Source: Lachnospiraceae bacterium UBA3310
GTDB lineage: Bacteria; Bacillota; Clostridia; Lachnospirales; Lachnospiraceae
Direction: 5' to 3'
NCBI GenBank assembly: GCA_002361355.1
Contig: DESQ01000024.1
Span: forward strand, 1 to 20,034
DNA: 20,034 bases
Positions 1-6,535 of this stretch are shown one piece after another. The notes under the pieces are model-generated. The model searched no databases, was not told where the DNA came from, and was given only the letters and a program-made list of their open reading frames with translations. Both the position numbers and the translations under genes were made by a program. The stretch's first letter is position 1, and every line of letters starts with the position of its first letter.

Positions 1-572
1 AACAACTTAATATTTGTTATAGTACATAACAGATCGGCTACTTGGAAAAGTTTATATTGCGAAGGCATAACTTTGCGAAAAATCGGATTGGGCAATAGTG
101 CTTTGAACACAGAAGATAGAATTTTGCTGACTTCCACTTGACCATTATCATAGTAAATTTTTACTTTATCAAAGGAAAGAAATTCTTCATAATGTTCTCG
201 GATGAATTGCGAGATTTGTCTGGAGAGCTTTTCGCCAGCCTCATTTATATCCAAGATATGCTTTTTCTCAATATAAAAGCATTTATAACGAATATCAATT
301 TGCCGGGCAAATGCGATCATTTTATTGAAAATATGTCGTCTTTCATCAACAGACATATTTATGTAGATTTCTTCTTTGCGGATGATCGGGCCTGTATGAA
401 TACAGAGATTATTGAGACCAAGGTATGAAAGTTCTTGGTTTAGTTTGGCAATGGCGGGTTGGATATCTTCTGTTTGATCATGGAAGACCATTGCAATTAT
501 GTAATAGGGCGAATGATGATTATATTCACCAAAATCACCGGATTCATCTATGAATATGCTGAGTTCTTTCAA
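1..572 (-). CDS. DUF3800 domain-containing protein (3' end outside window)
   Basis: An open frame of 190 codons starts at a TTG (572-570) and runs off the left edge without a stop. The TTG has a strong Shine-Dalgarno GGAGGTGG at 580-587 with 7-nt spacing. No ATG lies near it, so the gene is easily missed. The product opens with LSIFIDESGDFG, the N-terminal acidic signature of DUF3800. Further along come YYDNGQ and, near the edge, FQVADLLCT, which matches the second conserved acidic patch of the family. DUF3800 proteins are thought to have an RNase H-like fold with acidic residues suggesting metal-dependent nuclease activity, but the biochemical role is not settled. They are often found in accessory regions. 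The gene has its own promoter and a structured leader, and it is more AT-rich than the genes downstream. The family is clear from the motifs; the function is unknown. Confidence 0.88.
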   Translation of the reverse strand, partial: MKELSIFIDESGDFGEYNHHSPYYIIAMVFHDQTEDIQPAIAKLNQELSYLGLNNLCIHTGPIIRKEEIYINMSVDERRHIFNKMIAFARQIDIRYKCFYIEKKHILDINEAGEKLSRQISQFIREHYEEFLSFDKVKIYYDNGQVEVSKILSSVFKALLPNPIFRKVMPSQYKLFQVADLLCTITNIKL

Positions 573-589
573 TAAAAAACCACCTCCGT

Positions 590-665
590 AACATTTGTAT
601 AAAAATGGCGGGGAACTTCCCCGCCTGTGATGGACCTGGGTCTTTTGACCAGCCCAAATGAAATC
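590..665 (-). ncRNA. Structured 5' leader of the DUF3800 gene, candidate DUF3800-associated RNA motif
   Basis: Between promoter and start codon the minus-strand transcript can form two compact hairpins. One is CTGGTC-AAAA-GACCCAG, a stem with one bulged base closed by an A-rich tetraloop, at about 633-652. The other is GGCGGGG-AAGTT-CCCCGCC, a 7-bp GC stem at 607-625, followed at once by ATTTTTAT. Further upstream a GAAATC/GATTTC inverted repeat (659-673) lies near the transcript start. The ribosome-binding site is about 20 nt below the GC hairpin. Conserved RNA motifs (DUF3800-I and its numbered relatives) have been described upstream of DUF3800 genes by comparative genomics, and position and size fit. 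I cannot say which class this is, and the GC hairpin could equally act as an attenuator-type terminator. Confidence 0.5.
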
Positions 666-683
666 AATGATTTCGATACATTT

Positions 684-712
684 AGTATATGATAAAAATA
701 TGTGGAATGCAA
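684..712 (-). promoter_or_regulatory. Sigma-A promoter of the DUF3800 gene
   Basis: On the minus strand a -35 TTGCAT (707-712) and a -10 TATACT (684-689) are separated by exactly 17 bp. Transcription would begin near 677 and leave a 5' leader of about 105 nt before the TTG start at 572. Confidence 0.7.
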
Positions 713-748
713 TAGAAATTTCTGGACAAAAAGTCGGGTGAGGATTTC

Positions 749-777
749 TTGACAGAAATATACGATGCTGTGAAAAT
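749..777 (+). promoter_or_regulatory. Promoter of the 814-4434 gene cluster
   Basis: A perfect -35 TTGACA (749-754) is followed after 17 bp by GAAAAT (772-777), a weak -10 with four of six consensus bases. It lies 37 bp upstream of the first start codon and is divergent from the DUF3800 promoter at 684-712. Confidence 0.5.
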
Positions 778-813
778 AAATAAAAGACAAAAGGATAACA
801 GGAGCATCATAAC

Positions 814-1683
814 ATGGAACAATTAGTGGCAATGGTATTGGCAGGATGCGGCATCGCGGCCGCTCTGGGAAAACAGCCTGACGGCAGGACGGAAGCAAAA
901 TTATTGGCGGCGCTGCAGGAGACCGCGCAGCATGTGGTGGAGGATCATATTTACACGGACATGGATCATGACGGAACGAAGGAACTGTTTGGCGCTTATC
1001 TGGATGAAAAGGACAGGTGGCAGGCAGGGTACTGCAGCAGCGACGGACAGGCCTGTGCGCCGGTTCCTATGGACATGGGGATCCTGAGACATGACTGCTG
1101 TACGCTTGAAGCGATGGATCTGGGAGAGGAAACGCATATTGTATTTAATTGCTGGAATATGATAGGAAACGAAAAAAGATATGCGATTCTGGCATTGCGG
1201 GATCAGGAAATCGTTTGCTTAGTTCCTTTCCAATACGGGTATGTGTGGATGACGGATGCGGGGGATATTCTGCTTGATGTAGAAGATTACGACAGCATGT
1301 TAGACCCGGGTGATGACGGCATCATGCTCGGGCACACCTGGAAAGACACCTATCTGTTTTATGAGGACGGCGTCTATAAAGAGTATGGAGCAACTGTGAT
1401 CACGGAAGCGGAGTTTTTGGCCTATCAAAACGCACAGACGCTCAAAGATAAGATAGAAGAGGAGTTGAGAGAGGAAGATACCGTATCTATGGAATTTCTC
1501 TATTTTAAACGAAGCAACGGCATCATGCATATCCAGTGCAATGTGGAGAATGAGTTCGGGGGAATCTCGTATGGCTATTATACGGTCAGATACGAGGGCA
1601 ACGTGTTGGAAAAGGAGCCGGGCGTATACAATTCTGGACGTATGTATCCGTTCTTTTCGGATTTTGAGAAGGTGTATGAGTGA
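814..1683 (+). CDS. Unrecognised, probably exported protein (289 aa, lipobox-like N-terminus)
   Basis: I do not recognise the family. The ATG has GGAG at 801-804 with 9-nt spacing. The N-terminus has a short hydrophobic stretch (residues 4-19) containing LAGC at 9-12, which resembles a lipoprotein cleavage site, but it lacks the usual basic residues in front, so lipidation is uncertain. Residues 49-57 (DMDHDGTKE) form a D-x-D-x-D-G-x-x-E loop of the calcium-binding type common in secreted Lachnospiraceae proteins. The rest looks beta-rich and soluble, with several Cys. It is the first gene of a three-gene run; the next gene starts 15 nt after the stop and carries almost the same leader (VLAGCxxAAxLGxQP). 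Inference: a surface or extracytoplasmic protein of unknown role. Confidence 0.75.
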   Translation: MEQLVAMVLAGCGIAAALGKQPDGRTEAKLLAALQETAQHVVEDHIYTDMDHDGTKELFGAYLDEKDRWQAGYCSSDGQACAPVPMDMGILRHDCCTLEAMDLGEETHIVFNCWNMIGNEKRYAILALRDQEIVCLVPFQYGYVWMTDAGDILLDVEDYDSMLDPGDDGIMLGHTWKDTYLFYEDGVYKEYGATVITEAEFLAYQNAQTLKDKIEEELREEDTVSMEFLYFKRSNGIMHIQCNVENEFGGISYGYYTVRYEGNVLEKEPGVYNSGRMYPFFSDFEKVYE

Positions 1684-1698
1684 TCGGGAGATGACGAG

Positions 1699-3006
1699 AT
1701 GAAGAATATAGTTGTCAAGGTTTTGGCGGGGTGTGTTCTGGCTGCTTTCCTTGGAGAACAGCCGGCGCAGGAGCCGGTGATGAATAAAAATTATGCAAAA
1801 GAACTGGCTTCCATGTGGGATACGGTTCAGGTGAAAGATGAGCTGTATGAGTATGCGGCGGAGGTAAACCGGACGCCGCAGCCGGTGTCGTACGAAAGCG
1901 AATGGTTTCCGGCAGACCTTGTCAACAGCATGGAACATCTGGTGTGCCAGCCTTTAGACCGCGAATTTGATGAAGCGTGGTTTCACAATGATCTTGAGGA
2001 CACTTCCTATGCCAGGGAAATGGATCGTCTCGGCGCAAAGGATACGGCGCTGACCGTGGAAAAAATACGGGCGTCCTATCCACAGCTATTAGACAAATGT
2101 AAATGGATTGACCTGGAAAACGACAGCATCTATGACGTATACCGGGCAATCTACGGGGAGCGTTGTGAGGGAATATTCTGTTATCAGGATGACGCGGGGG
2201 AAGATAGGTTTCTCCTCGTATGTGATTCAGGCGGCTCATTTGGAATAAGAGAAATTGTTCAGGCAAGGCTTCGGGAAGATGGAAGTTTTGAACAGATCAA
2301 TGATTTCCAGACAAAAAACGCCGGATACGGCAGGGTAATCAGCTACGGTGACAGCTATTATTATGCGTATCTGGAATATAACTACAATTTAAAAATTCAT
2401 GACCGGATAAGACTCCACAGATTAGGGGAAGCACCGAAGGAGGAATGTCTGGTGATTAAATATGTGCCGGAGTCTTACATCTGGAGAAATACATTCGACA
2501 GGTATGAGGGTGACGAACTGGAAGCGTACCTGAAAAGCATACAGGATGATATCGTATCGGAGCGGTATCTGGACAGCGGAATGGATCTGGACATGGATGT
2601 ATATGACGGTGACGAGAGACGCGGGGAAGACGAACTGTGCGCAATCGACTTTACGAACACTGGTGTGCCGGTATATATGGACAAGAAAAGTTTTGTCCCT
2701 TCCAACGATAGTCTTTGCTGGAGCATTACTTGTAATTTTTATATCGACAGCGGGAAGCAGGATGAACGGACAGAGCTGGAGAAAGCGGAGATCGAAAGTG
2801 CTGTGGAGACGCCGCGGCTTGTCCAGATGTGGTTTAAGCAGATCGGGGACAAGGTGTACAGTTTTTTCCTGTATCATGTGGAGGATTACAATTACGTACT
2901 GCAGACGGCGTTGATCGAGGGCCGGGAGATCAGCCTGATCAGGAGCGACATGCTGGTGCCCCGGAGGCATTTCGTGATCAGTGAAGACGTATTCTGGTAT
3001 GGTTAA
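1699..3006 (+). CDS. Unrecognised, probably exported protein (435 aa), leader paralogous to the preceding gene
   Basis: No family recognised. The ATG follows GGGAG (1686-1690) with 8-nt spacing and lies 15 nt after the previous stop, so the two are surely co-transcribed. The N-terminus MKNIVVKVLAGCVLAAFLG has basic residues, a hydrophobic core and LAGC at positions 9-12, making a short signal peptide or lipoprotein leader plausible; an acidic, soluble domain rich in Tyr and Asp follows. A segment around residues 314-336 (AIDFTNTGVPVYMDKKSFVP) resembles the 'DFDNDG..' strand-loop repeats of extracellular bacterial proteins, with the acidic residues partly lost. Outside the leader I see no convincing similarity to the upstream protein. 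Probably exported; function unknown. Confidence 0.75.
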   Translation: MKNIVVKVLAGCVLAAFLGEQPAQEPVMNKNYAKELASMWDTVQVKDELYEYAAEVNRTPQPVSYESEWFPADLVNSMEHLVCQPLDREFDEAWFHNDLEDTSYAREMDRLGAKDTALTVEKIRASYPQLLDKCKWIDLENDSIYDVYRAIYGERCEGIFCYQDDAGEDRFLLVCDSGGSFGIREIVQARLREDGSFEQINDFQTKNAGYGRVISYGDSYYYAYLEYNYNLKIHDRIRLHRLGEAPKEECLVIKYVPESYIWRNTFDRYEGDELEAYLKSIQDDIVSERYLDSGMDLDMDVYDGDERRGEDELCAIDFTNTGVPVYMDKKSFVPSNDSLCWSITCNFYIDSGKQDERTELEKAEIESAVETPRLVQMWFKQIGDKVYSFFLYHVEDYNYVLQTALIEGREISLIRSDMLVPRRHFVISEDVFWYG

Positions 3007-3045
3007 AAGTGGGAAAGGTTGTCGCACAATCGGAGGGTAAGGGAA

Positions 3046-4434
3046 ATGTTTGGGATAAATGGTATGATCGTTATGATCCGGCTGTCCGTAGGGCTTGGGC
3101 TGCAGGTTATGACAGGCAATGTGGAGGAAACAGAGGCGCATAGGAATGATCAGGCGGCCTACTATTTTGCGGGCTGTGTAGATGAGACACATTTTGTCTG
3201 TTATGATGATAACGGCGCTGTTTTGGTTCATTTGGAGAAAGATCAGACAGAAGCGGTCAAAAAAGAGGAAGGCGACTGTGAAATCCGGGGATGCCGTTAT
3301 GAAATGAAAGGAGACCAGTTAGTAGAAACCTTTCAGGGGAAGGATTGTTACCGTTGGAATACTTCTTATGGAGAACATGGCGACAAAACCCTGACGAAAG
3401 CGCATGCGGATTATTCACTGATCAGGGACTGCTGCGGCATGGACGCATTTGCGGATATGGATTATTATCTGTTCTGTGATACAACGTTACATAGGGGTGC
3501 AGGAGGTTTTATAGCCTGTCCCGCTGTCGTTGGCAGCCAAACGCAGACCATGGAAGAGGCAAAGGCGCTGTATCGGGACTTTAAAGAGAAACTTCCTCTG
3601 GAGATAGAAGAGGAGGCGGCTCTTCCAGACGGGGAGGATGCAACGGAAGTTTTTTATGTGTCGCCGGACTGCAAGTGGATCAAAACAAACAAGTGGAGTA
3701 ATTATATGAATGTAAGTACGCAAAGGCTGTTCTATGAAAAAGAACAGGTAAAAGAACGAGTGTCTGAGGATGGCGTGATTTATCCGTTTTTGCTTGTGAG
3801 AGATCAGGAAGGCTACCGGGAGATGGAGCAGGCGCGTTATGAGAAGCTGGTTTACCTGGAAACAGGCGGTTTTCTTGGATATGGGGCACAATACAATGCG
3901 GAGGGAACGGTGGCTGCCGGAATCCGGGATTTTAAGCAGGTTACCATAAGGGAAATCGAGAGTGAAGCGGAGGTATGGAGCTTTGATTTACAGGGGATAC
4001 AGGAGGAAGCAGAGAAAATCCGCGGGGATATGCTGGAATCTGGCCCGGTTTCAACGGATTATGCATGGCTTCTACAGTTTGAGGGAAACGCGCAGGAGGG
4101 ATGGCTGATCCTCCAGATCGGGGACGCTTCCTTTTTCCGGGTGGAATATCCCTCAGGGAAAGCGACCTATCTGGGCGAATATATGTATTCCGTGTGTTTC
4201 AGCCCGGACGGAAAATATGCGGCGTATTCCGATGTTGATTATGATAATGGTGTCGGCAGGAGCGATGAGGATATGGATCATTTTCCGCCTGACGGCATCT
4301 ATGTCAGGGAAACAGCGACGGGAAAGACGGCATATATTCCCTGGTATTACGACAGGTTCGCATATGAGTTTATGGAATACAGGAGTTTTTTGTGGATTGA
4401 AAAAGAGGGTTTTGAGGCATACATGAATCTGTAA
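3046..4434 (+). CDS. Unrecognised exported protein with a beta-propeller-like C-terminal region (462 aa)
   Basis: The ATG at 3046 is preferred over the in-frame TTG at 3019 because GGAGGG (3032-3037) sits 8 nt before it. The N-terminus (about residues 1-24, MFGINGMIVMIRLSVGLGLQ) is hydrophobic with one Arg and could be a signal peptide or membrane anchor. Unlike the two upstream proteins it has no lipobox cysteine. Residues 385-395 (FSPDGKYAAYS) are a typical strand of TolB/WD40-like propellers, and an earlier YVSPDCKWIKT segment may be a second, degenerate one. The gene begins 39 nt after the preceding stop and completes the cassette. Function unknown. The propeller assignment rests on two short motifs. 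Confidence 0.75.
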   Translation: MFGINGMIVMIRLSVGLGLQVMTGNVEETEAHRNDQAAYYFAGCVDETHFVCYDDNGAVLVHLEKDQTEAVKKEEGDCEIRGCRYEMKGDQLVETFQGKDCYRWNTSYGEHGDKTLTKAHADYSLIRDCCGMDAFADMDYYLFCDTTLHRGAGGFIACPAVVGSQTQTMEEAKALYRDFKEKLPLEIEEEAALPDGEDATEVFYVSPDCKWIKTNKWSNYMNVSTQRLFYEKEQVKERVSEDGVIYPFLLVRDQEGYREMEQARYEKLVYLETGGFLGYGAQYNAEGTVAAGIRDFKQVTIREIESEAEVWSFDLQGIQEEAEKIRGDMLESGPVSTDYAWLLQFEGNAQEGWLILQIGDASFFRVEYPSGKATYLGEYMYSVCFSPDGKYAAYSDVDYDNGVGRSDEDMDHFPPDGIYVRETATGKTAYIPWYYDRFAYEFMEYRSFLWIEKEGFEAYMNL

Positions 4435-4452
4435 CAGAAGGGCTGCAGATGT

Positions 4453-4482
4453 TTGCGAACGGGAGCTGTTTTCTGTTATAAT
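4453..4482 (+). promoter_or_regulatory. Promoter of the 100-aa gene
   Basis: TTGCGA (4453-4458), an 18-bp spacer and a perfect TATAAT (4477-4482) lie about 40 bp upstream of the start at 4523. Inverted arms AACAGAA (4433-4439, over the preceding stop codon) and TTCTGTT (4471-4477, touching the -10) flank the -35 and might be an operator, though they are 31 bp apart and could be chance. Confidence 0.6.
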
Positions 4483-4522
4483 GATTTTATCATTTTTCAT
4501 TTGCCGAAAAGAGGTATAACAG

Positions 4523-4825
4523 ATGCTTGACAAGGAAACCTTTCATCCCCTCAATTATATCAAAAAAGAAGAATACTCCGGCAGCATGGACGGGATGCGC
4601 TATATGCTTAAGCGGGTCAAAAGCGGGGAGGAGGACGTGATCCGGGTGACGGTCTGGCCGGAGCCTCTTGGTATTTACCGCACGCCGGAGGAAAAAAAGA
4701 CGGTGACGGAGGTGCCGCTGACGCAGGAGGGCGTGGAGCAGGCGGCGGACTGGATCAATGAGCAGTATGAGACAAGGAGGGAGTACTGGCTGGAAAATCT
4801 GCATAAACCATGGACGGAGATGTGA
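4523..4825 (+). CDS. Small conserved-type hypothetical protein (100 aa)
   Basis: The ATG follows GAGG (4511-4514) with 8-nt spacing, and a good promoter lies upstream. The product is soluble and charged, starting MLDKETFHPLNYIKK, with VTVWPEPLGIYRTPEEKK in the middle and a probable helix EGVEQAADWINEQYE towards the end. It has no signal peptide, membrane segment or metal-binding Cys motif. The style resembles short proteins common in Lachnospiraceae genomes, but I cannot name a family. It is expressed separately from the cassette upstream. Confidence 0.75.
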   Translation: MLDKETFHPLNYIKKEEYSGSMDGMRYMLKRVKSGEEDVIRVTVWPEPLGIYRTPEEKKTVTEVPLTQEGVEQAADWINEQYETRREYWLENLHKPWTEM

Positions 4826-4881
4826 TTTTTCACAAGATTTACATAAATATTTGGTTATATTGTGGAAAATGTAGAAAAATC

Positions 4882-4911
4882 TTGCAATTTGGCAGATAAG
4901 CGGTATATAAT
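4882..4911 (+). promoter_or_regulatory. Promoter of the 91-aa gene, overlapped by an inverted repeat
   Basis: TTGCAA (4882-4887), an 18-bp spacer and TATAAT (4906-4911) lie 65 bp before the start at 4977. Inverted arms CAAGATTTACAT (4833-4844) and ATGT-agaa-AAATCTTG (4869-4884) end inside the -35 box, which could form an operator or an upstream hairpin. Confidence 0.6.
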
Positions 4912-4976
4912 AGGAAAAAGAAGTTGACATAAAGCTATTCGCACGTAAGAGAATGAGGGGCTTGGAGGTTGGCGAT

Positions 4977-5252
4977 ATGGCGGCGCTTAATCTGAACGCA
5001 TTATTTTTTAATCATGAAATATCCTTTTGCAAAGTGTATAATGTGGAGAGCAAGGATCAGTTGGAGAAGCTTTTTGTTTCCAACCGCATTTCCTTTTTTG
5101 TGGAATGGCCGGAGAAAAGTCTCTGGGAACGCTTTTTGGGGAGTATAGGGAATCAAAAAGAAGTGTTCACCATCCATATCAACGAGGCGGACACGACGCT
5201 TGCCAGAGATCTGGCCGAGGGGATTGAGAGTGTGCAGATCGCTTCCGCGTAA
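4977..5252 (+). CDS. Small hypothetical protein (91 aa)
   Basis: The ATG at 4977 is chosen over 4953 because GGAGG (4964-4968) lies 8 nt before it. The 91-residue product is soluble, with an alternating beta/helix pattern: ISFCKVYNV, a helix DQLEKLFVS, then ISFFVEWPE, and later EVFTIHINEADTTLARDLAEGI. The order strand-helix-strand with a hydrophobic 'helix then ISFFVEW' faintly recalls small DUF2007-type proteins, but I would not assign it. It is a single-gene unit with its own promoter and a strong hairpin downstream. Confidence 0.7.
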   Translation: MAALNLNALFFNHEISFCKVYNVESKDQLEKLFVSNRISFFVEWPEKSLWERFLGSIGNQKEVFTIHINEADTTLARDLAEGIESVQIASA

Positions 5253-5282
5253 GCAGTGTTGTAAACAGACGGGATATGATAA

Positions 5283-5312
5283 AACAACCCTGAGAGATTT
5301 CTCAGGGTTGTT
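5283..5312 (+). terminator. Strong hairpin after the 91-aa gene, probable terminator
   Basis: A perfect 12-bp stem AACAACCCTGAG/CTCAGGGTTGTT with a 6-nt loop lies 30 nt after the stop codon. On the plus strand the right arm ends GTTGTT and then turns GC-rich, so the U-tract is short. On the minus strand the hairpin is followed by a better TTATC-type tail. The position argues for plus-strand termination, perhaps bidirectional. Confidence 0.6.
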
Positions 5313-5350
5313 GCGCGTATAAGCAGAATCAGAAGTGTGGGGACAAAATC

Positions 5351-6529
5351 ATGGAAAAGAAGAAAGCGGGTTTTTCATGCCCGGTGGCAAATAAGTGCGG
5401 CGGCTGCCGCTACACGGATACGCCCTATCCGGAACAGTTGAAGATAAAGCAGAAGCGGGTGGAAGGGCTCATAAAGGAGTTTGGAAAGGTAAATTCAATC
5501 ATCGGCATGGAAGAGCCGGCCCACTACCGCAATAAGGTACACGCAGTTTTTGACTTTCAGAAGGGAAGGGGGATCGTATCGGGCATTTACCAGGAGAAGA
5601 GCCATAAGGTGGTGCCTGTGGAGGGTTGTCTTCTGGAAAATGAAAAGGCGGGGGACATTATCTTGTCTGTCCGCAGACTGGCAAAATCCTTTAAGATTAA
5701 GGCTTATGACGAGGACAATGGCTATGGGCTGTTACGGCATGTGCTTGTCCGGGTGGGACATGCCACCGGTGAAATTATGGTGGTACTGGTGTTAGGATCA
5801 CCCATTCTTCCCTCCAAAAAGAGTTTTGTGAATGAGTTATGTAAACTACATCCTGAAATCACCACCATCCTGATCAATGTGAACAATAAGAGGACAAGTA
5901 TGGTGCTTGGGGAGAAGGAACAGGTCATCTATGGCAAGGGGTATATAGAAGATGTGCTCTGCGGGAAACGGTTTAAGATTTCCGCGAAGTCTTTTTATCA
6001 GGTGAATCCGGTGCAGACAGAGACACTTTATAAAAAAGCCGCGCAGTATGCCGGACTTACGGGGAAAGAGACAGTGGTGGACGCCTACTGCGGGATCGGC
6101 ACGATTGCGCTTACTGTTGCCGGACAGGCAGGAAAAGTGATCGGTGTGGAGTTAAACAGGGAAGCGGTGCGGGATGCCGTTGCGAATGCGAAGAACAACC
6201 GGATCAAACAGGTAGATTTTTATCAGAACGATGCGGGCAGATTTTTAACCCAGATGGCGGAGGCAGGGGAGAAGGTCGACGTGGTCTTTATGGATCCGCC
6301 CAGAAGCGGCAGCACAAAAGAATTTCTCAATGCGCTGATCCGCATAAGCCCAAAGCGGGTAGTTTATATCTCCTGCGAGCCGGAAACACTGGCCAGAGAT
6401 TTGAAGTATTTGACGGCGAACAGCGCCTGGCGGATGGAGGAGGCAACGCCGGTGGATATGTTTCCCTTTACGGAGGGGATAGAGGTGGTGTGTGCGCTGT
6501 CGCGCAGGAAAGGGAAAAAAGCCAACTGA
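5351..6529 (+). CDS. rlmD: 23S rRNA (uracil-5-)-methyltransferase, RlmD/RumA type, TRAM-less
   Basis: This enzyme transfers a methyl group from S-adenosylmethionine to C5 of a uridine in 23S rRNA, acting in the cytoplasm. The 4Fe-4S cysteines are visible: C10, C16 and C19 (CPVANKCGGC) and C93. The SAM-binding fold has VDAYCGIGTIAL (243-254), followed by DPPRSG (315-320) and the catalytic cysteine C342 in YISCEPETLARDL. FYQVNP (215-220) is also typical. At 392 aa it is shorter than the usual 430-470 aa because the N-terminal TRAM domain is missing and the protein begins almost directly at the cluster. The C-terminal motif reads FPFTEGIEVV where many relatives have FPHTEHVE. Which uridine is modified (U1939, U747, or both as in RlmCD) cannot be told from sequence. 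The TrmA/RumA family is secure; the symbol is less so. Confidence 0.9.
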   Translation: MEKKKAGFSCPVANKCGGCRYTDTPYPEQLKIKQKRVEGLIKEFGKVNSIIGMEEPAHYRNKVHAVFDFQKGRGIVSGIYQEKSHKVVPVEGCLLENEKAGDIILSVRRLAKSFKIKAYDEDNGYGLLRHVLVRVGHATGEIMVVLVLGSPILPSKKSFVNELCKLHPEITTILINVNNKRTSMVLGEKEQVIYGKGYIEDVLCGKRFKISAKSFYQVNPVQTETLYKKAAQYAGLTGKETVVDAYCGIGTIALTVAGQAGKVIGVELNREAVRDAVANAKNNRIKQVDFYQNDAGRFLTQMAEAGEKVDVVFMDPPRSGSTKEFLNALIRISPKRVVYISCEPETLARDLKYLTANSAWRMEEATPVDMFPFTEGIEVVCALSRRKGKKAN

Positions 6530-6535
6530 GAACAG

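Noticed and set aside
138..428. 96-codon plus-strand frame at the left edge
   Set aside because: It is antisense to the DUF3800 gene, whose motifs (IDESGDFG, VADLLCT) and ribosome site show the minus strand is coding.
2422..3231. 269-codon minus-strand frame
   Set aside because: It lies inside the plus-strand 435-aa gene and the start of the next one, with no ribosome site and a low-complexity His/Pro-rich product; a shadow of the real genes.
569..4434. Whole left part as a defence island
   Set aside because: Only the DUF3800 protein has a nuclease-like family link; the neighbouring genes look exported and no known defence motif was seen.
4433..4477. AACAGAA/TTCTGTT inverted repeat as terminator of the three-gene cassette
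   Set aside because: The arms are 31 nt apart, no U-tract follows, and the right arm overlaps a promoter -10; chance or a weak operator is more likely.
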